The notes beneath the pieces are model-generated. The model had not been told where the DNA came from. It saw only the letters and a program-made list of their open reading frames with translations, and searched no databases. From positions 248,001 to 312,000 of the forward strand of contig NZ_JAOVZV010000001.1 in NCBI RefSeq assembly GCF_026460945.1: a stretch of 64,000 nucleotides of DNA, in the 5' to 3' direction. This DNA is from Chryseobacterium luquanense (GTDB lineage: Bacteria > Bacteroidota > Bacteroidia > Flavobacteriales > Weeksellaceae). A program made the translations under genes and the position numbers. Of this stretch, positions 42,497 to 52,289 are shown in pieces (the stretch's first letter is position 1; each line of letters begins with the position of its first letter).

Positions 42497-43408
42497 TTAG
42501 TCTTTCTTTTCAAAATTTATAATGAGTCTAAATACTTCATCCGCAAATTGTTTTCCCAAATCGATATAACCTGCACTGTCATAATGCCATGGATCATTTC
42601 CATAATTATATTTTTGAGTAGAACGAATAATTGCTGCGTTCTTATCATTTCTCACAAATTTTTCCTGAGCGTATTGCACCAACTCTCCCATTGGCCAGAC
42701 TTTTCCTTTTTCATTCTTCCCTGAATCTGAAATCTTTCCGATTACAACAGGCAAATCATCCGTTAAAACAGAAGCACGCATTTGATTCATTAATATTTTT
42801 AAATGATCATAATAATTGTTTGCAATTTCTTCATTGTAACTTGCATCACCCTCACCCTGCATCCAAAGAATTCCCGACATTACCAATTCGTCAGCTTTTC
42901 CGTTTTTGTCGATATCTTTTTCGATAAAAGCATTTTTAACGGTTTTAAGGAAGTTATCATACTGATTTAAACCATTTTTTCCACTGAAATTAGAATCCCA
43001 ACAACCAAAATTTGCTGCAGCTAAACTATCAATTGAAGTTCCTTCTCTGGCATATTTTATCAGCGCTATTTTATCATTTGGGAAAAGTTCTTTCATTCTT
43101 TTGGCAAAAGTCATTTCCAATCCAAAACGATCTGAAAGTGCATTTGTTTTTCCATCGGTTTTAAAACCGGTTCCGTTTCCGGGCTTCAGAACATCCCATT
43201 TTCCAATTCCTCCATTCTTATCTCCATCTGGAACAGAATTTCCCTGAAAAATATAAACATCTTTAAACGTTTTTGAATCATTCTGAAGGTCTTTATTATA
43301 GCCGAAACCATTCATATTTGATTGTCCAGCTAAAATAAAAACTCTTATTTTTTGAGTATAGAATAATGTGGGAACCAGTAAAAGAAAAAATATTTTTAAA
43401 TTTTTCAT
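42497..43408 (-). CDS. Secreted sialate O-acetylesterase-like SGNH esterase
   Basis: 303 residues. Signal peptide (LKIFFLLLVPTLFYTQ), then a SASA/CE6 esterase domain: the nucleophile serine is in LAGQSNMNGFG near 30, WMQGEGDASY lies near 185, and the C-terminal DPWHYDSAGYIDLG holds the catalytic Asp-His pair. It is likely to remove acetyl groups from sugars outside the inner membrane. The substrate is not known. It is separated by about 80 bp on each side. Confidence 0.88.
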   Translation of the reverse strand: MKNLKIFFLLLVPTLFYTQKIRVFILAGQSNMNGFGYNKDLQNDSKTFKDVYIFQGNSVPDGDKNGGIGKWDVLKPGNGTGFKTDGKTNALSDRFGLEMTFAKRMKELFPNDKIALIKYAREGTSIDSLAAANFGCWDSNFSGKNGLNQYDNFLKTVKNAFIEKDIDKNGKADELVMSGILWMQGEGDASYNEEIANNYYDHLKILMNQMRASVLTDDLPVVIGKISDSGKNEKGKVWPMGELVQYAQEKFVRNDKNAAIIRSTQKYNYGNDPWHYDSAGYIDLGKQFADEVFRLIINFEKKD

Positions 43409-43486
43409 GTAAAAATTTTAGTCAAAGGTAATTTGAAGAATACTTAATTATGTTTAATTCAAAAAGATAAAGTCTATGTCAAGAAT

Positions 43487-44527
43487 TTAAAATTTTAATT
43501 TAATTAAAGAAATTTTATCTTTTCCGGCAAAAACCACTGTACTTTTATCAATCCATTTACAGACATAAAAACCTTTTTCATCTGAAATTTTTTTCCAGGT
43601 TTTCCCAAAATCTGACGAATAACTAATATGTTGATCGCCGACTGCAATCATTTCTTTTCCTTTAGAATTGGGTTTTATTTTCACGCAAGTCATATAACCT
43701 GCATTTTTTCCGGAGGCCTGAATTTGCCAGGTTTTCCCTCCGTCATTCGTTGTTGCGATATTGTTGATATTCGCTTCCTGTTTCGTGTAATCTCCTCCAA
43801 CAGCAATCCCGAATTTTTCATTGTAAAAATCTATTGAATAAATTCCTTGGGAAGATTCTCCTTGAACAAAAGGGGTTTTATAGATGTTTGATTTTAAAGT
43901 AGTGTAATCTATCTTAATAATTCTCGAACTTTTACCTCCTGTTGCAATCCAGATATTAGTACCGTGATGGGCAATATTCGTGTTACTCGCTGCAAAAGCA
44001 GCTTCACCTTGATTAAGTTTTATGCTGTTAAACCCTTCTCTTTTGGTCAGTATATTGAAATCTAAAACAGAATTTAATTTTGGCATTATAAAAGATAATT
44101 TCAGATTCAAATCTTTTGCAGGATCACTGAACGTAACCCCATGCTCGTCATTTACAAAAATTAATGCATCGTAAAATGCAGTTTTCAAAGTATCTGTATA
44201 GATATCTAGAACTGAATGGTCTTTTTTATCTATTCTAAAAAAATGAGCCGGACTTTCAATATTAATAGCATAAAAAGCGTCTTTATTTTGTGCTAATGTT
44301 CGAAACTGCAACTTCTTTTCAGCCAATTTAATCTGTTTTTGGTTTTTCGGATTTTTTAAATCTACAAAACCAAATTTAGAATCAGTTCCGGTGTACCAGA
44401 CTTTATTATCATATAATTCAATTGCTCTGATGCTTATTTTATCATTTAAAATAGTTTCAAAACTCACATTCTGGGAAAAGAGAAATGTTCCGAAGAATAT
44501 AAATAATGCAGGAAATATTTTTTTCAT
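43487..44527 (-). CDS. Secreted YCF48-like beta-propeller protein
   Basis: 346 residues from the ATG at 44525-44527 (MKKIFPALFIFFGTFLFSQ, a clear signal peptide). Another in-frame ATG at 44536 would add three residues. Repeated blocks such as TTNDGGKTWQIQASGKNAGY and YSSDFGKTWKKISDEKGFYV are typical of photosystem II stability factor (YCF48)-type propeller blades. In non-photosynthetic bacteria the function is unknown. It precedes nothing obvious in an operon. Confidence 0.85.
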   Translation of the reverse strand: MKKIFPALFIFFGTFLFSQNVSFETILNDKISIRAIELYDNKVWYTGTDSKFGFVDLKNPKNQKQIKLAEKKLQFRTLAQNKDAFYAINIESPAHFFRIDKKDHSVLDIYTDTLKTAFYDALIFVNDEHGVTFSDPAKDLNLKLSFIMPKLNSVLDFNILTKREGFNSIKLNQGEAAFAASNTNIAHHGTNIWIATGGKSSRIIKIDYTTLKSNIYKTPFVQGESSQGIYSIDFYNEKFGIAVGGDYTKQEANINNIATTNDGGKTWQIQASGKNAGYMTCVKIKPNSKGKEMIAVGDQHISYSSDFGKTWKKISDEKGFYVCKWIDKSTVVFAGKDKISLIKLKF

Positions 44528-44544
44528 ATCATTCAAATTTAATC

Positions 44545-44573
44545 AAAAAAAAATTCCGCGTAAAGCGGAATTT
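44545..44573 (-). terminator. Intrinsic terminator after the permease
   Basis: On the minus strand AAATTCCGC/GCGGAATTT (44573-44565/44559-44551) followed by a long T run. Confidence 0.8.
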
Positions 44574-44577
44574 AAAT

Positions 44578-46221
44578 TTATTCTTTATTGTCAATATTGA
44601 TATCGATGTCTTCTAAAGGTTTTTGTTCAGCCTTGAATGTTTCTCCGTAGGCACCATTTTGTAATTTTGAATTTCTCTTACTGTAAAGGAAGTAAATAAT
44701 AAATCCAATAATCAACCAACCAAAAGAATATTTCTGAGCTTCAATACTTAGATTGAAAATTAGATATACGTTAATTGCAATTCCTAAACAAGCAATTACA
44801 GGCAATGCAGGAACTCTGAAACTTCTAACTAAATTTGGTTCTTTTACTCTTAAAACCCAAACCGCAACACACACCATTGTAAAGGCAAATAATGTCCCGA
44901 AACTTGTCATGTGTGCCAATTCATTAATTGGTGTTAATGATGCTACAATTGCAATAACTGCCCCTAAAATCATTAGGTTTTTTCTAGGAACTCCTGATAC
45001 AGGATTTACTTTTGAAAATGTAGCAGGAATAAGACCATCTTTAGACATTCCTAAGAAAATTCTAGACTGCCCCATAATCATTACCATCAATACAGAAATT
45101 AAACCTACAGTAGCTGCAACGGTAATAATATAACCTGCCCAAGCTTGACCAGCAATATCAAATGCATACGCAACAGGAGCTTTAATCGCATCCGGATATT
45201 TACCCAAAGGATTAAAATCTGTATAATGCATCATTCCCGTAAGAACAAGTGAAACCAAAATATACAAAATTGTACAAATTACCAACGAAGTGATAATCGC
45301 AAAAGGCACATCTTTTTTAGGATTAATCGCCTCACCTGCTTGTGTAGAAACCGCATCAAAACCCACATAAGCAAAGAAAATAGCAGAAGCTCCGGCTACA
45401 ATTCCGGCAACACCATACGCATTGTGAGTAACCCCGTTTTCTGTAATAGTTGTTGCTTCAGGAATAAACGGTGACCAGTTTGCTGTATCAATGAAAAATA
45501 AACCTGCTATAATTACAAATATAATCGCAGAAACTTTTAAGATTACAATGAAGTTATTTGCTTTGGCAGCACCTTTTGTACCTCTTAATAAAATCCAGAT
45601 TACAAATAAAACGATGAGTAATGCAGGAAGATTTAAGAAAAGTTTAAAATCTAAAATTTCTGGTGCAGCATTAAAATTATTGATAGTCTCCTGAAAACCC
45701 AGTAATTTGTCTGCCGGAAGTTTTCCCTCTGCAATTTGCTTTGTAGCTTCACCGAAAGCTTTATTGGCAGTTCCAGGATCTGTAGTCATCCAATAGGGTA
45801 AATGCAGACCAAACATTTTAAGGAGTTTACCAAAATAACCCGACCAGGAAACGGCAACCGTCATCGACCCCATCGCATATTCTAATATTAAACCCCAACC
45901 GATGATCCATGCAAAAATTTCACCTACAGTTCCGTATGCATATGCATAAGCAGAACCTTCTACAGGAAGTATAGATGCAAACTCAGCATAACACAAAGCT
46001 GCAAAAACGCAGGCAATACCAGCAATTACAAAAGATAATGCCAATGCAGGACCCGCATTGTAATAAGCACCGGTACCTGTAAGTACAAAAATTCCTCCTC
46101 CGATAATAGCTCCAATTCCGATAGCAGTAAGGCTCCATTTTCCTAAAACACGTTTTAGTTCGCTTTTCTGTATGTCGGCTTCATAAGCACTCATTGGCTT
46201 TTTCGCCCAAATTTTTGACAT
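44578..46221 (-). CDS. APC-family amino acid permease
   Basis: 547 residues and about 12 TM helices. The TM1 signature GIGAIIGGGIFVLTG near 35 and FAYVGFDAVSTQAGEAINP near 285 mark the cationic-amino-acid-type branch of the APC superfamily. A long periplasmic segment (about 140-180) and an acidic C-terminal tail (EDIDINIDNKE) are present. Substrate unknown. It is a single-gene unit with its own terminator. Confidence 0.93.
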   Translation of the reverse strand: MSKIWAKKPMSAYEADIQKSELKRVLGKWSLTAIGIGAIIGGGIFVLTGTGAYYNAGPALALSFVIAGIACVFAALCYAEFASILPVEGSAYAYAYGTVGEIFAWIIGWGLILEYAMGSMTVAVSWSGYFGKLLKMFGLHLPYWMTTDPGTANKAFGEATKQIAEGKLPADKLLGFQETINNFNAAPEILDFKLFLNLPALLIVLFVIWILLRGTKGAAKANNFIVILKVSAIIFVIIAGLFFIDTANWSPFIPEATTITENGVTHNAYGVAGIVAGASAIFFAYVGFDAVSTQAGEAINPKKDVPFAIITSLVICTILYILVSLVLTGMMHYTDFNPLGKYPDAIKAPVAYAFDIAGQAWAGYIITVAATVGLISVLMVMIMGQSRIFLGMSKDGLIPATFSKVNPVSGVPRKNLMILGAVIAIVASLTPINELAHMTSFGTLFAFTMVCVAVWVLRVKEPNLVRSFRVPALPVIACLGIAINVYLIFNLSIEAQKYSFGWLIIGFIIYFLYSKRNSKLQNGAYGETFKAEQKPLEDIDINIDNKE

Positions 46222-46373
46222 ATTTTTTTATTTATTAAAGATTTACGAAAATATAAAAATTTTAGAGACCTTAACATTTATTAATAGGTTTTCGTCAATT
46301 TATTTTAATTTTAAATTATAAAAAACTGATTTACACTTTGTTTAATGCATTTTACAGTGCTACATATTTTAGT

Positions 46374-46381
46374 TATTTTTG
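46374..46381 (+). promoter_or_regulatory. -7 box for pnuC
   Basis: TATTTTTG ending 5 bp before the ATG at 46387, which suggests a very short leader. Confidence 0.4.
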
Positions 46382-46386
46382 AAACC

Positions 46387-47064
46387 ATGAATTTATATAA
46401 TCTTTTCATAAAACCGTATGAAACCTATACGAATCTACAAATTCTTTTAGAAGCTACCGCTGCAGTTTTTGGAATTGTGAGCGTGTATTTATCAATTTTA
46501 AAAAATATTTGGCTCTATCCTACAGGAATTATTTCTACATTAATTTATGTATACATTCTTTTTAACTTCGGGTTGTTGGGAGATTGTATGATTAACGTTT
46601 ATTACACGATTATGAGTGTTTATGGCTGGATTTTATGGCACAAAAATTCTGAAGATCATATTCATGTGGATGTAACTTATGCGACAACTAAAGAATGGAT
46701 TTACTCAGGCTTATTATTCATTTTAAGTATCATTCTTGTTACTGTCATTTATTATTACAAACCTTATATTGACAATCAGTTTTCCATGGAAGGTGCAAAT
46801 CTAGGTTTAGATCATTTAGATTGGGCAAATTGGCTGGATGTTGCAACGACATCAACATTTTTGGTCGGAATGTGGTTAATGGCAAAAAGACGCATTGAAA
46901 ACTGGATTTTCTGGATTCTCGGAGATTTAATTTGTATGCCTATGTTTATTTATAAAGGTCTTGGAATCACTTCGGTGCAATATTTGGTATTTACAGGTAT
47001 GGCTATCATGGGATATGTCAGTTGGAAAAAAAGTTTTAAAGAAAAAAATACAGTAAAGTCATGA
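46387..47064 (+). CDS. pnuC: Nicotinamide riboside transporter PnuC
   Basis: 225 residues from the ATG at 46387; a longer frame from 46345 would start upstream of the likely promoter box. Seven TM helices are expected. Family motifs are the aromatic stretch KNIWLYPTGIISTLIYVY near 36, YYTIMSVYGWILW near 72 and RRIENWIFWILGDLICMPMF near 165. It imports nicotinamide riboside for NAD synthesis. It overlaps the next gene by 4 bp. Confidence 0.93.
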   Translation: MNLYNLFIKPYETYTNLQILLEATAAVFGIVSVYLSILKNIWLYPTGIISTLIYVYILFNFGLLGDCMINVYYTIMSVYGWILWHKNSEDHIHVDVTYATTKEWIYSGLLFILSIILVTVIYYYKPYIDNQFSMEGANLGLDHLDWANWLDVATTSTFLVGMWLMAKRRIENWIFWILGDLICMPMFIYKGLGITSVQYLVFTGMAIMGYVSWKKSFKEKNTVKS

Positions 47065-47627
47065 AAAATTTAATAAAAATAACGTTAGGAATCTTCATTG
47101 GTTTAAGCTTAACATCGTGCGCAGTTTATAGCGACAATAATTCAGCTTATGGAGATCCTTATTATGATAACGGATATTATTATGCTCCTCAAGCATATTA
47201 CGGCACTGGTGGATATTACGCAAACGACGGATATTATTACAGAGATGATATGAGATACTATTATGATAATGGTGCACCTTATTATTACGGAAATAACAGA
47301 ACGAAAGTTTATGTAGAAAAAAGAAGCGGTGCTTCGGGACAAACTAGCGGTTTCAGAAGTAATACAACCGTTGCTCCAAGAAACAATAATAACAGCGGAG
47401 GTTTTAGAAATAATACTCAATCTACTACTCCTAGAACGACTTCTCCAAGAAACAACAATGGAGGTTTCAGAAATAGTACACCACAAACCAACACGCAACA
47501 ACCACCAAGAAATAATAACAGTGGCTTTAGAAATAATAATTCTAGCGGAAATACAACGCAGCAAGCGCCACAAAACAACAGTCAGCCCCGCCAAAATAAC
47601 GAAAATCGTTCCGGTGGTTTCAGATAA
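47061..47627 (+). CDS. Low-complexity Tyr/Asn-rich lipoprotein
   Basis: 188 residues. Lipobox at GLSLTSCAVY (Cys near 20). Residues 30-80 are Tyr/Gly/Asp-rich (DPYYDNGYYYAPQAYYGTGG). Residues 95-188 repeat a PRNNN(N)SGGFRN motif about five times, with Gln/Thr/Pro linkers. It is translationally coupled to pnuC. Low-complexity Asn/Tyr-rich composition suggests a flexible surface or envelope protein; function unknown. A terminator follows. Confidence 0.85.
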   Translation: MKNLIKITLGIFIGLSLTSCAVYSDNNSAYGDPYYDNGYYYAPQAYYGTGGYYANDGYYYRDDMRYYYDNGAPYYYGNNRTKVYVEKRSGASGQTSGFRSNTTVAPRNNNNSGGFRNNTQSTTPRTTSPRNNNGGFRNSTPQTNTQQPPRNNNSGFRNNNSSGNTTQQAPQNNSQPRQNNENRSGGFR

Positions 47628-47650
47628 TAAATAAGTATTCTAAATAGCAA

Positions 47651-47678
47651 AACGAGCAGTAAAACCTGTTCGTTTTTT
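47651..47678 (+). terminator. Intrinsic terminator after pnuC-lipoprotein
   Basis: AACGAGCAG/CTGTTCGTT (47651-47659/47666-47674) with one G-T pair, then TTTT. Confidence 0.7.
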
Positions 47679-47691
47679 GTGCAAAATAAAG

Positions 47692-47699
47692 TAATTTTG
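47692..47699 (+). promoter_or_regulatory. -7 box for dapF-mltG
   Basis: TAATTTTG, 27 bp before the dapF ATG. Confidence 0.45.
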
Positions 47700-47726
47700 C
47701 AGGTCAATTTAATAGAGAGATAAAGT

Positions 47727-48497
47727 ATGGAATTTTATAAATATCAAGGTACAGGAAACGATTTTGTCATGATTGATAACCGTTCCGGAGAGTGGAATAA
47801 TTTATCAATTCAAAACATTCAAAAACTGTGCGACCGACGTTTCGGAATTGGTGCAGATGGTTTAATTAAAATCAATGCAGCAGAAAATGTTGATTTTGAA
47901 GTTGATTATTACAATTCTGACGGTTCTAAAAGCTTTTGTGGAAACGGAGCACGTTGTTCTGTAGCTTTCGCACATTTTCTTTCGATTTTTAAAGATAATA
48001 AAACAGTTTTTACAGCAATTGATGGACTTCATGAAGCTGAAATTAAAGACGGTATTGTAAAGTTAAAAATGGGAGATGTTGAAACGATTTTAAATGACGG
48101 AAACGATTCAGTTCTTGATACCGGTTCACCACATTATGTAAAATATGTTGAAGACATTGTTGATTACAAAGTTTTCGCAGAAGGAAACAGCATCAGAAAT
48201 TCTGAAAATTATAAGGAAAAAGGGATCAATGTAAACTTTGTTGAAAATATTTCTGACGATGAAATTTTCGTAAGAACCTATGAACGAGGCGTTGAAGACG
48301 AAACTTTTAGTTGTGGAACCGGAGTTACCGCTTCTGCTTTAACTTTTCTGCAAAAAACTAATCTAAGTTCTGTAAAAGTTAAAACGTTGGGCGGAAACCT
48401 AAAAGTATATGCAGAAAAAAATGGAGAATCTTTCCATGAAATCTGGCTTGAAGGTCCTGCTAAACAGGTTTTCAGCGGTAAGGTTGATCTTATTTAA
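47727..48497 (+). CDS. dapF: Diaminopimelate epimerase
   Basis: 256 residues. It interconverts LL- and meso-diaminopimelate for lysine and peptidoglycan. The two catalytic cysteines are in SFCGNGARC near 71 and ETFSCGTGVTASAL near 195. The N-terminal YQGTGNDFVMID is the family start. It precedes mltG by 31 bp, a pairing that links precursor supply with peptidoglycan processing. Confidence 0.97.
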   Translation: MEFYKYQGTGNDFVMIDNRSGEWNNLSIQNIQKLCDRRFGIGADGLIKINAAENVDFEVDYYNSDGSKSFCGNGARCSVAFAHFLSIFKDNKTVFTAIDGLHEAEIKDGIVKLKMGDVETILNDGNDSVLDTGSPHYVKYVEDIVDYKVFAEGNSIRNSENYKEKGINVNFVENISDDEIFVRTYERGVEDETFSCGTGVTASALTFLQKTNLSSVKVKTLGGNLKVYAEKNGESFHEIWLEGPAKQVFSGKVDLI

Positions 48498-48528
48498 ATA
48501 AAACAAAAACTTTTAATCTATTGTAATA

Positions 48529-49554
48529 ATGAAAAAAGCTATTCTCATTATCGTACTTCTTATTCTTGCCGTGGCAGGATTTTTTGGTTTAAAATTTTAC
48601 AATAAATATTATGGAAATAACGTATCGAAAGACGGATATGTTTTAATTCCGCATAGTGCAAAATTTAATCAGATTTTAGATTCCATTGCTCCTTATATCG
48701 ACAATAAAGAATCATTTGTTGAAGTGGCAAAAGATAAGAATATGGATGAATTTTTCAAACCGGGTCGTTATCATTTCACAAAAGGTGCGAGCAACACGAG
48801 TTTGGTAAATATGATTAAAGCAGGAAATCAAAGCGAAAATTCATTCAGAATTGGTGATTTTGGAGACATTTATCAGATGGTGGGGAAAGTGAGCAAAAAA
48901 ACGGAATTAGATTCTCTAAAATTCGTTAATGATTTAGACAAAATAGCTTCAGAAAAAGGTTATAAAAACGCTGAAGATTTAAAAAAATATTTTTTCATTG
49001 ATACGTATAACTTTTTCTGGACGGTTACTCCGCAGGAATTTTTCAAAAAATTTGAAGATCAATATAATAAATTCTGGACTTCAGAAAGAAAAACTAAAGA
49101 ACAGCAATCTGGTTTAACAAGAGAACAAATCTACGCTTTGGCATCTATCGTTTATAAAGAATCTGGAGGAAAACCAGATGAAATGAAGACGATTGCAGGA
49201 TTATATTTAAACCGTTTCAAAAAAGGCATGAAATTACAGTCAGATCCCACGGTAATTTATGCAATAAATAAACAGACAAACTTCAAAGAATCAATCAAAA
49301 GGGTTTTTTACAAACATCTCAAAACTCCATCGCCATATAATACTTATGCCAATGCAGGAATTCCTCCGGGACCAATTTGTGTGGTAGATAAAAATTCGGT
49401 GGATGCAGTTTTAAGTCCAGAACAAAATAACTATATTTTCATGTGTGCAGATCCTACGAAATTTGGTTATCACAAGTTTACAGACAGTGCAGAACAACAT
49501 ATAATCAATGCAAAAGCTTATCAGGATTGGTTAAATTCAAAAAATATCAAATAA
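48529..49554 (+). CDS. mltG: Endolytic murein transglycosylase MltG
   Basis: 341 residues. An N-terminal TM anchor (ILIIVLLILAVAGFFGL) and a YceG-like domain. The catalytic Glu is in ASIVYKESGGKPDEM near 210. LQSDPTVIYAINK near 240, TPSPYNTYANAGIPPGPIC near 265 and FMCADPTKFGYHKFTDS near 303 are family motifs. It cleaves nascent glycan strands in the inner membrane. Confidence 0.96.
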   Translation: MKKAILIIVLLILAVAGFFGLKFYNKYYGNNVSKDGYVLIPHSAKFNQILDSIAPYIDNKESFVEVAKDKNMDEFFKPGRYHFTKGASNTSLVNMIKAGNQSENSFRIGDFGDIYQMVGKVSKKTELDSLKFVNDLDKIASEKGYKNAEDLKKYFFIDTYNFFWTVTPQEFFKKFEDQYNKFWTSERKTKEQQSGLTREQIYALASIVYKESGGKPDEMKTIAGLYLNRFKKGMKLQSDPTVIYAINKQTNFKESIKRVFYKHLKTPSPYNTYANAGIPPGPICVVDKNSVDAVLSPEQNNYIFMCADPTKFGYHKFTDSAEQHIINAKAYQDWLNSKNIK

Positions 49555-49723
49555 TAAATAAATTTAACTTTAATTTAACAAATTAATAATTAACAAATCG
49601 CTCTCAAAGGCGACCTATCTATTAAAAATAATAAACGAATCGTGAAATTGTGGTTTTAGCGCTTTTAATAATTTCATAAAATTAAAACCTATTTATTACA
49701 ATTTTTCATCTAAAGAATACCTT

Positions 49724-52234
49724 ATGAATCAAACGGAAATAATCAGTATTTTCACAAAGAAAACCTTAGGACTTACTTTTGTACTTTCGGCAGCGGCTTT
49801 TGCTTTTGCTCAGGACAAAGTAGGAATTTCGGGAACAGTGGTTGATAAAAGCAATCAACCGGTAGCTTATGCATCCATAACATTCAGTAATAAAGCAAAT
49901 AAACTTTTCAGTGATGCGACACTTACTGACGAAAAAGGAAACTACAAATTAGACCTTACTCCAGGTAACTACGACATTACAGTAGAAGCAATCGACTATA
50001 AAAAAAGTGTTCTCAATAAACAAATTACAAAACCTGGAAGCATAGGTGCACTTTCTATTGAAGCTGAATCAGCAAGTACCAATCTAAAAACTCAGGATAT
50101 TCAAGGTGTTACCATTACAGTAGCTCAAAAACCTTACAAAGTTGAGTTGGATAAGAGAACTTATGACCCTTCTCAGGATATTGTAAGTAAAGGTGGGAGT
50201 CTTCAGGATGTTTTGTCGAACGTACCTTCAGTTTCTGTTGATACAGACGGAACAGTTTCAATGAGAGGTAGTTCAAACGTAAGATTCTTAATTAACGGTA
50301 AACCTTCTGCCCTTCTTGGAATTGATGATGGAGCCAATGCTTTACAAAGTATTCCAGCTGATCAGATTGAAAGAATTGAGGTGATTACCAATCCTTCTTC
50401 AAAATTTGAAGCCAGCGGAACTGCGGGTATTTTAAATATTATTTTAAAGAAAACAAAAAAAACAGGTTTCAATGGTAGTGTAATCGGAACTTTGGGATAT
50501 TTACCTCAGACCAATTTAAATACCAATTTAAGCTGGAGAAAAGGAAATCTTACATGGTTCTTAAATGGTGGCGGTGGTTATCGTGAGTCTAAAAATACAA
50601 ATAGAAACAATGCAACATTCTTCAATGCTGCAAATGGCGGAAGAACTCAAACCGATCAGGAATCGATTACTAAAAATAAAAATAGTAATTATAATGTTTC
50701 TTCAGGTATCGTTTATGATATTTCTGATAAAACATCAGTAAATGCTTCCGGAACTGTAAGAACTTTTGAAAGTGATAACATCGGAAACATTACGTACGAT
50801 TATCGTTTTTTAAATACTCCAGGATTGTTTACAGAAAGGATAAATACAGGGTCTAATAACAATTTAGCTTTTCAGGGAGATTTTGGTTTAGATCATAAAT
50901 TTGACGATAAAGGTCAAAACCTTTCATTATCTTTAAGTTTACAAAGCAACAGATCGTACAACAATACAGACGTAAATCAGGTTACCAATAATATTTTTGA
51001 ACTTCAAAACTCAATCAGCCAAAACACAAGAAATAGAACTGTGGTTGGAAAAGCTGATTATGAACTTCCGATTGGTGAAAATTCAAGAATTGAAGCGGGT
51101 TATAGATTAGACATCAATAATAACAATTATGACAATGATGTTTTGGAGCGTTATGCTTCCAATGAAGACTTTCATTATCTAAATAATTTTACTTATAATG
51201 CAAATTATGAGGAAATGTTTAACGCAGGATATGTACAGTTTAAAAGTAAAATTGGAAAATTAGGATACCAAGTTGGGGTAAGAAATGAATATTCTAATGT
51301 TAATATTAAATACTCTAACCTTAATCCAGAAATTACAGATCCTAATATTGACAACAAAAAAAGTTACAACAATATTTTCCCAACTGTATTCTTAAGTTAC
51401 GAAATAGCGAAAGACAATCAGTTTTTACTTAATTACTCAAGAAGAATTGACAGACCAAGATCGTGGTTTTTGATTCCTAATCCGAGTTATACAGATAACC
51501 AAAATATCTTTGAAGGAAATATTGATTTAAATCCTTCTTATGTTGATTCTTACGAACTTGGATATAGCATTTCTAAAGGAAAGTTTACAATTAACCCAAC
51601 TCTTTATTATAAGCATTCTACAGATGATGTAAAAATGTTGGTATATTCTGATGAAGGAATTTTTAAAACTAAACCAATAAACTTAGGAAACAACGATAGC
51701 TATGGTCTAGATTTAAACTTTAACTGGGATGCTACAAAATGGCTGAAATTCTTAGGAAACGTAGATTTATTCGGATATAATTCAACAGGAATTTACAGTG
51801 GCCCTGAACTTAAAGGAAAAGAACCAATGTCTTTCGAAGGAAAAGGATTTTCTACAAGAGCAAGATTGACTTCAACCTTTAAAGTTGATAAAACATTCAG
51901 TTTTCAGCTACAAGGTTTCTACAGAGGAGCTCAAAAAACAGCTAATCAAGACAGAAACGATATGTATGCTTTAAACTTTGGTGCATCAAAAACAATCTGG
52001 AAAGGAGACGGAACTTTATCATTCAACATTCAGGATATTTTCAATACCCGAGCAATGAGAAGTACTACCAACAATGCTGAATTTACCAGAGAATCTTATA
52101 TGCAATGGCAACCAAGACAGTTTGCGGTATCATTAACTTACAGATTTAAACAAGGTGAAAAGATTGAACAACCTAAGAGAAAGAAAGATGTAAATTCTAA
52201 TGCTACAGGAGACGATCAAGGCGGACCAATGTAA
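49724..52234 (+). CDS. TonB-linked outer membrane protein with regulatory N-terminal domain
   Basis: 836 residues. Signal peptide ending near FAFAQ, then a carboxypeptidase-regulatory-like/CNA-B domain (about 33-105, GISGTVVDKSNQPVAYASIT), a plug domain (about 135-245, with LQDVLSNVPSVSVDTDG and IERIEVITNPSSKFEASG) and a beta-barrel of about 590 residues. This is the outer-membrane-receptor family with a short plug, often called OMP_b-brl_3. No SusD partner is adjacent. The ligand is unknown. A terminator follows. Confidence 0.93.
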   Translation: MNQTEIISIFTKKTLGLTFVLSAAAFAFAQDKVGISGTVVDKSNQPVAYASITFSNKANKLFSDATLTDEKGNYKLDLTPGNYDITVEAIDYKKSVLNKQITKPGSIGALSIEAESASTNLKTQDIQGVTITVAQKPYKVELDKRTYDPSQDIVSKGGSLQDVLSNVPSVSVDTDGTVSMRGSSNVRFLINGKPSALLGIDDGANALQSIPADQIERIEVITNPSSKFEASGTAGILNIILKKTKKTGFNGSVIGTLGYLPQTNLNTNLSWRKGNLTWFLNGGGGYRESKNTNRNNATFFNAANGGRTQTDQESITKNKNSNYNVSSGIVYDISDKTSVNASGTVRTFESDNIGNITYDYRFLNTPGLFTERINTGSNNNLAFQGDFGLDHKFDDKGQNLSLSLSLQSNRSYNNTDVNQVTNNIFELQNSISQNTRNRTVVGKADYELPIGENSRIEAGYRLDINNNNYDNDVLERYASNEDFHYLNNFTYNANYEEMFNAGYVQFKSKIGKLGYQVGVRNEYSNVNIKYSNLNPEITDPNIDNKKSYNNIFPTVFLSYEIAKDNQFLLNYSRRIDRPRSWFLIPNPSYTDNQNIFEGNIDLNPSYVDSYELGYSISKGKFTINPTLYYKHSTDDVKMLVYSDEGIFKTKPINLGNNDSYGLDLNFNWDATKWLKFLGNVDLFGYNSTGIYSGPELKGKEPMSFEGKGFSTRARLTSTFKVDKTFSFQLQGFYRGAQKTANQDRNDMYALNFGASKTIWKGDGTLSFNIQDIFNTRAMRSTTNNAEFTRESYMQWQPRQFAVSLTYRFKQGEKIEQPKRKKDVNSNATGDDQGGPM

Positions 52235-52251
52235 TATCAAAATATTATTCA

Positions 52252-52289
52252 AAAAAAATCCCGAAAATTAAATTTTCGGGATTTTTTTA
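52252..52289. terminator. Bidirectional terminator
   Basis: AATCCCGAAAATT/AATTTTCGGGATT (52257-52269/52271-52283), T run on the plus strand and a long A run on the left. It serves two converging genes. Confidence 0.8.

Noticed and set aside
47142..47594. Minus-strand open frame with an Ile/Ser/Val-rich product
   Set aside because: Antisense of the low-complexity lipoprotein; composition is a by-product of the Asn/Tyr-rich repeats.
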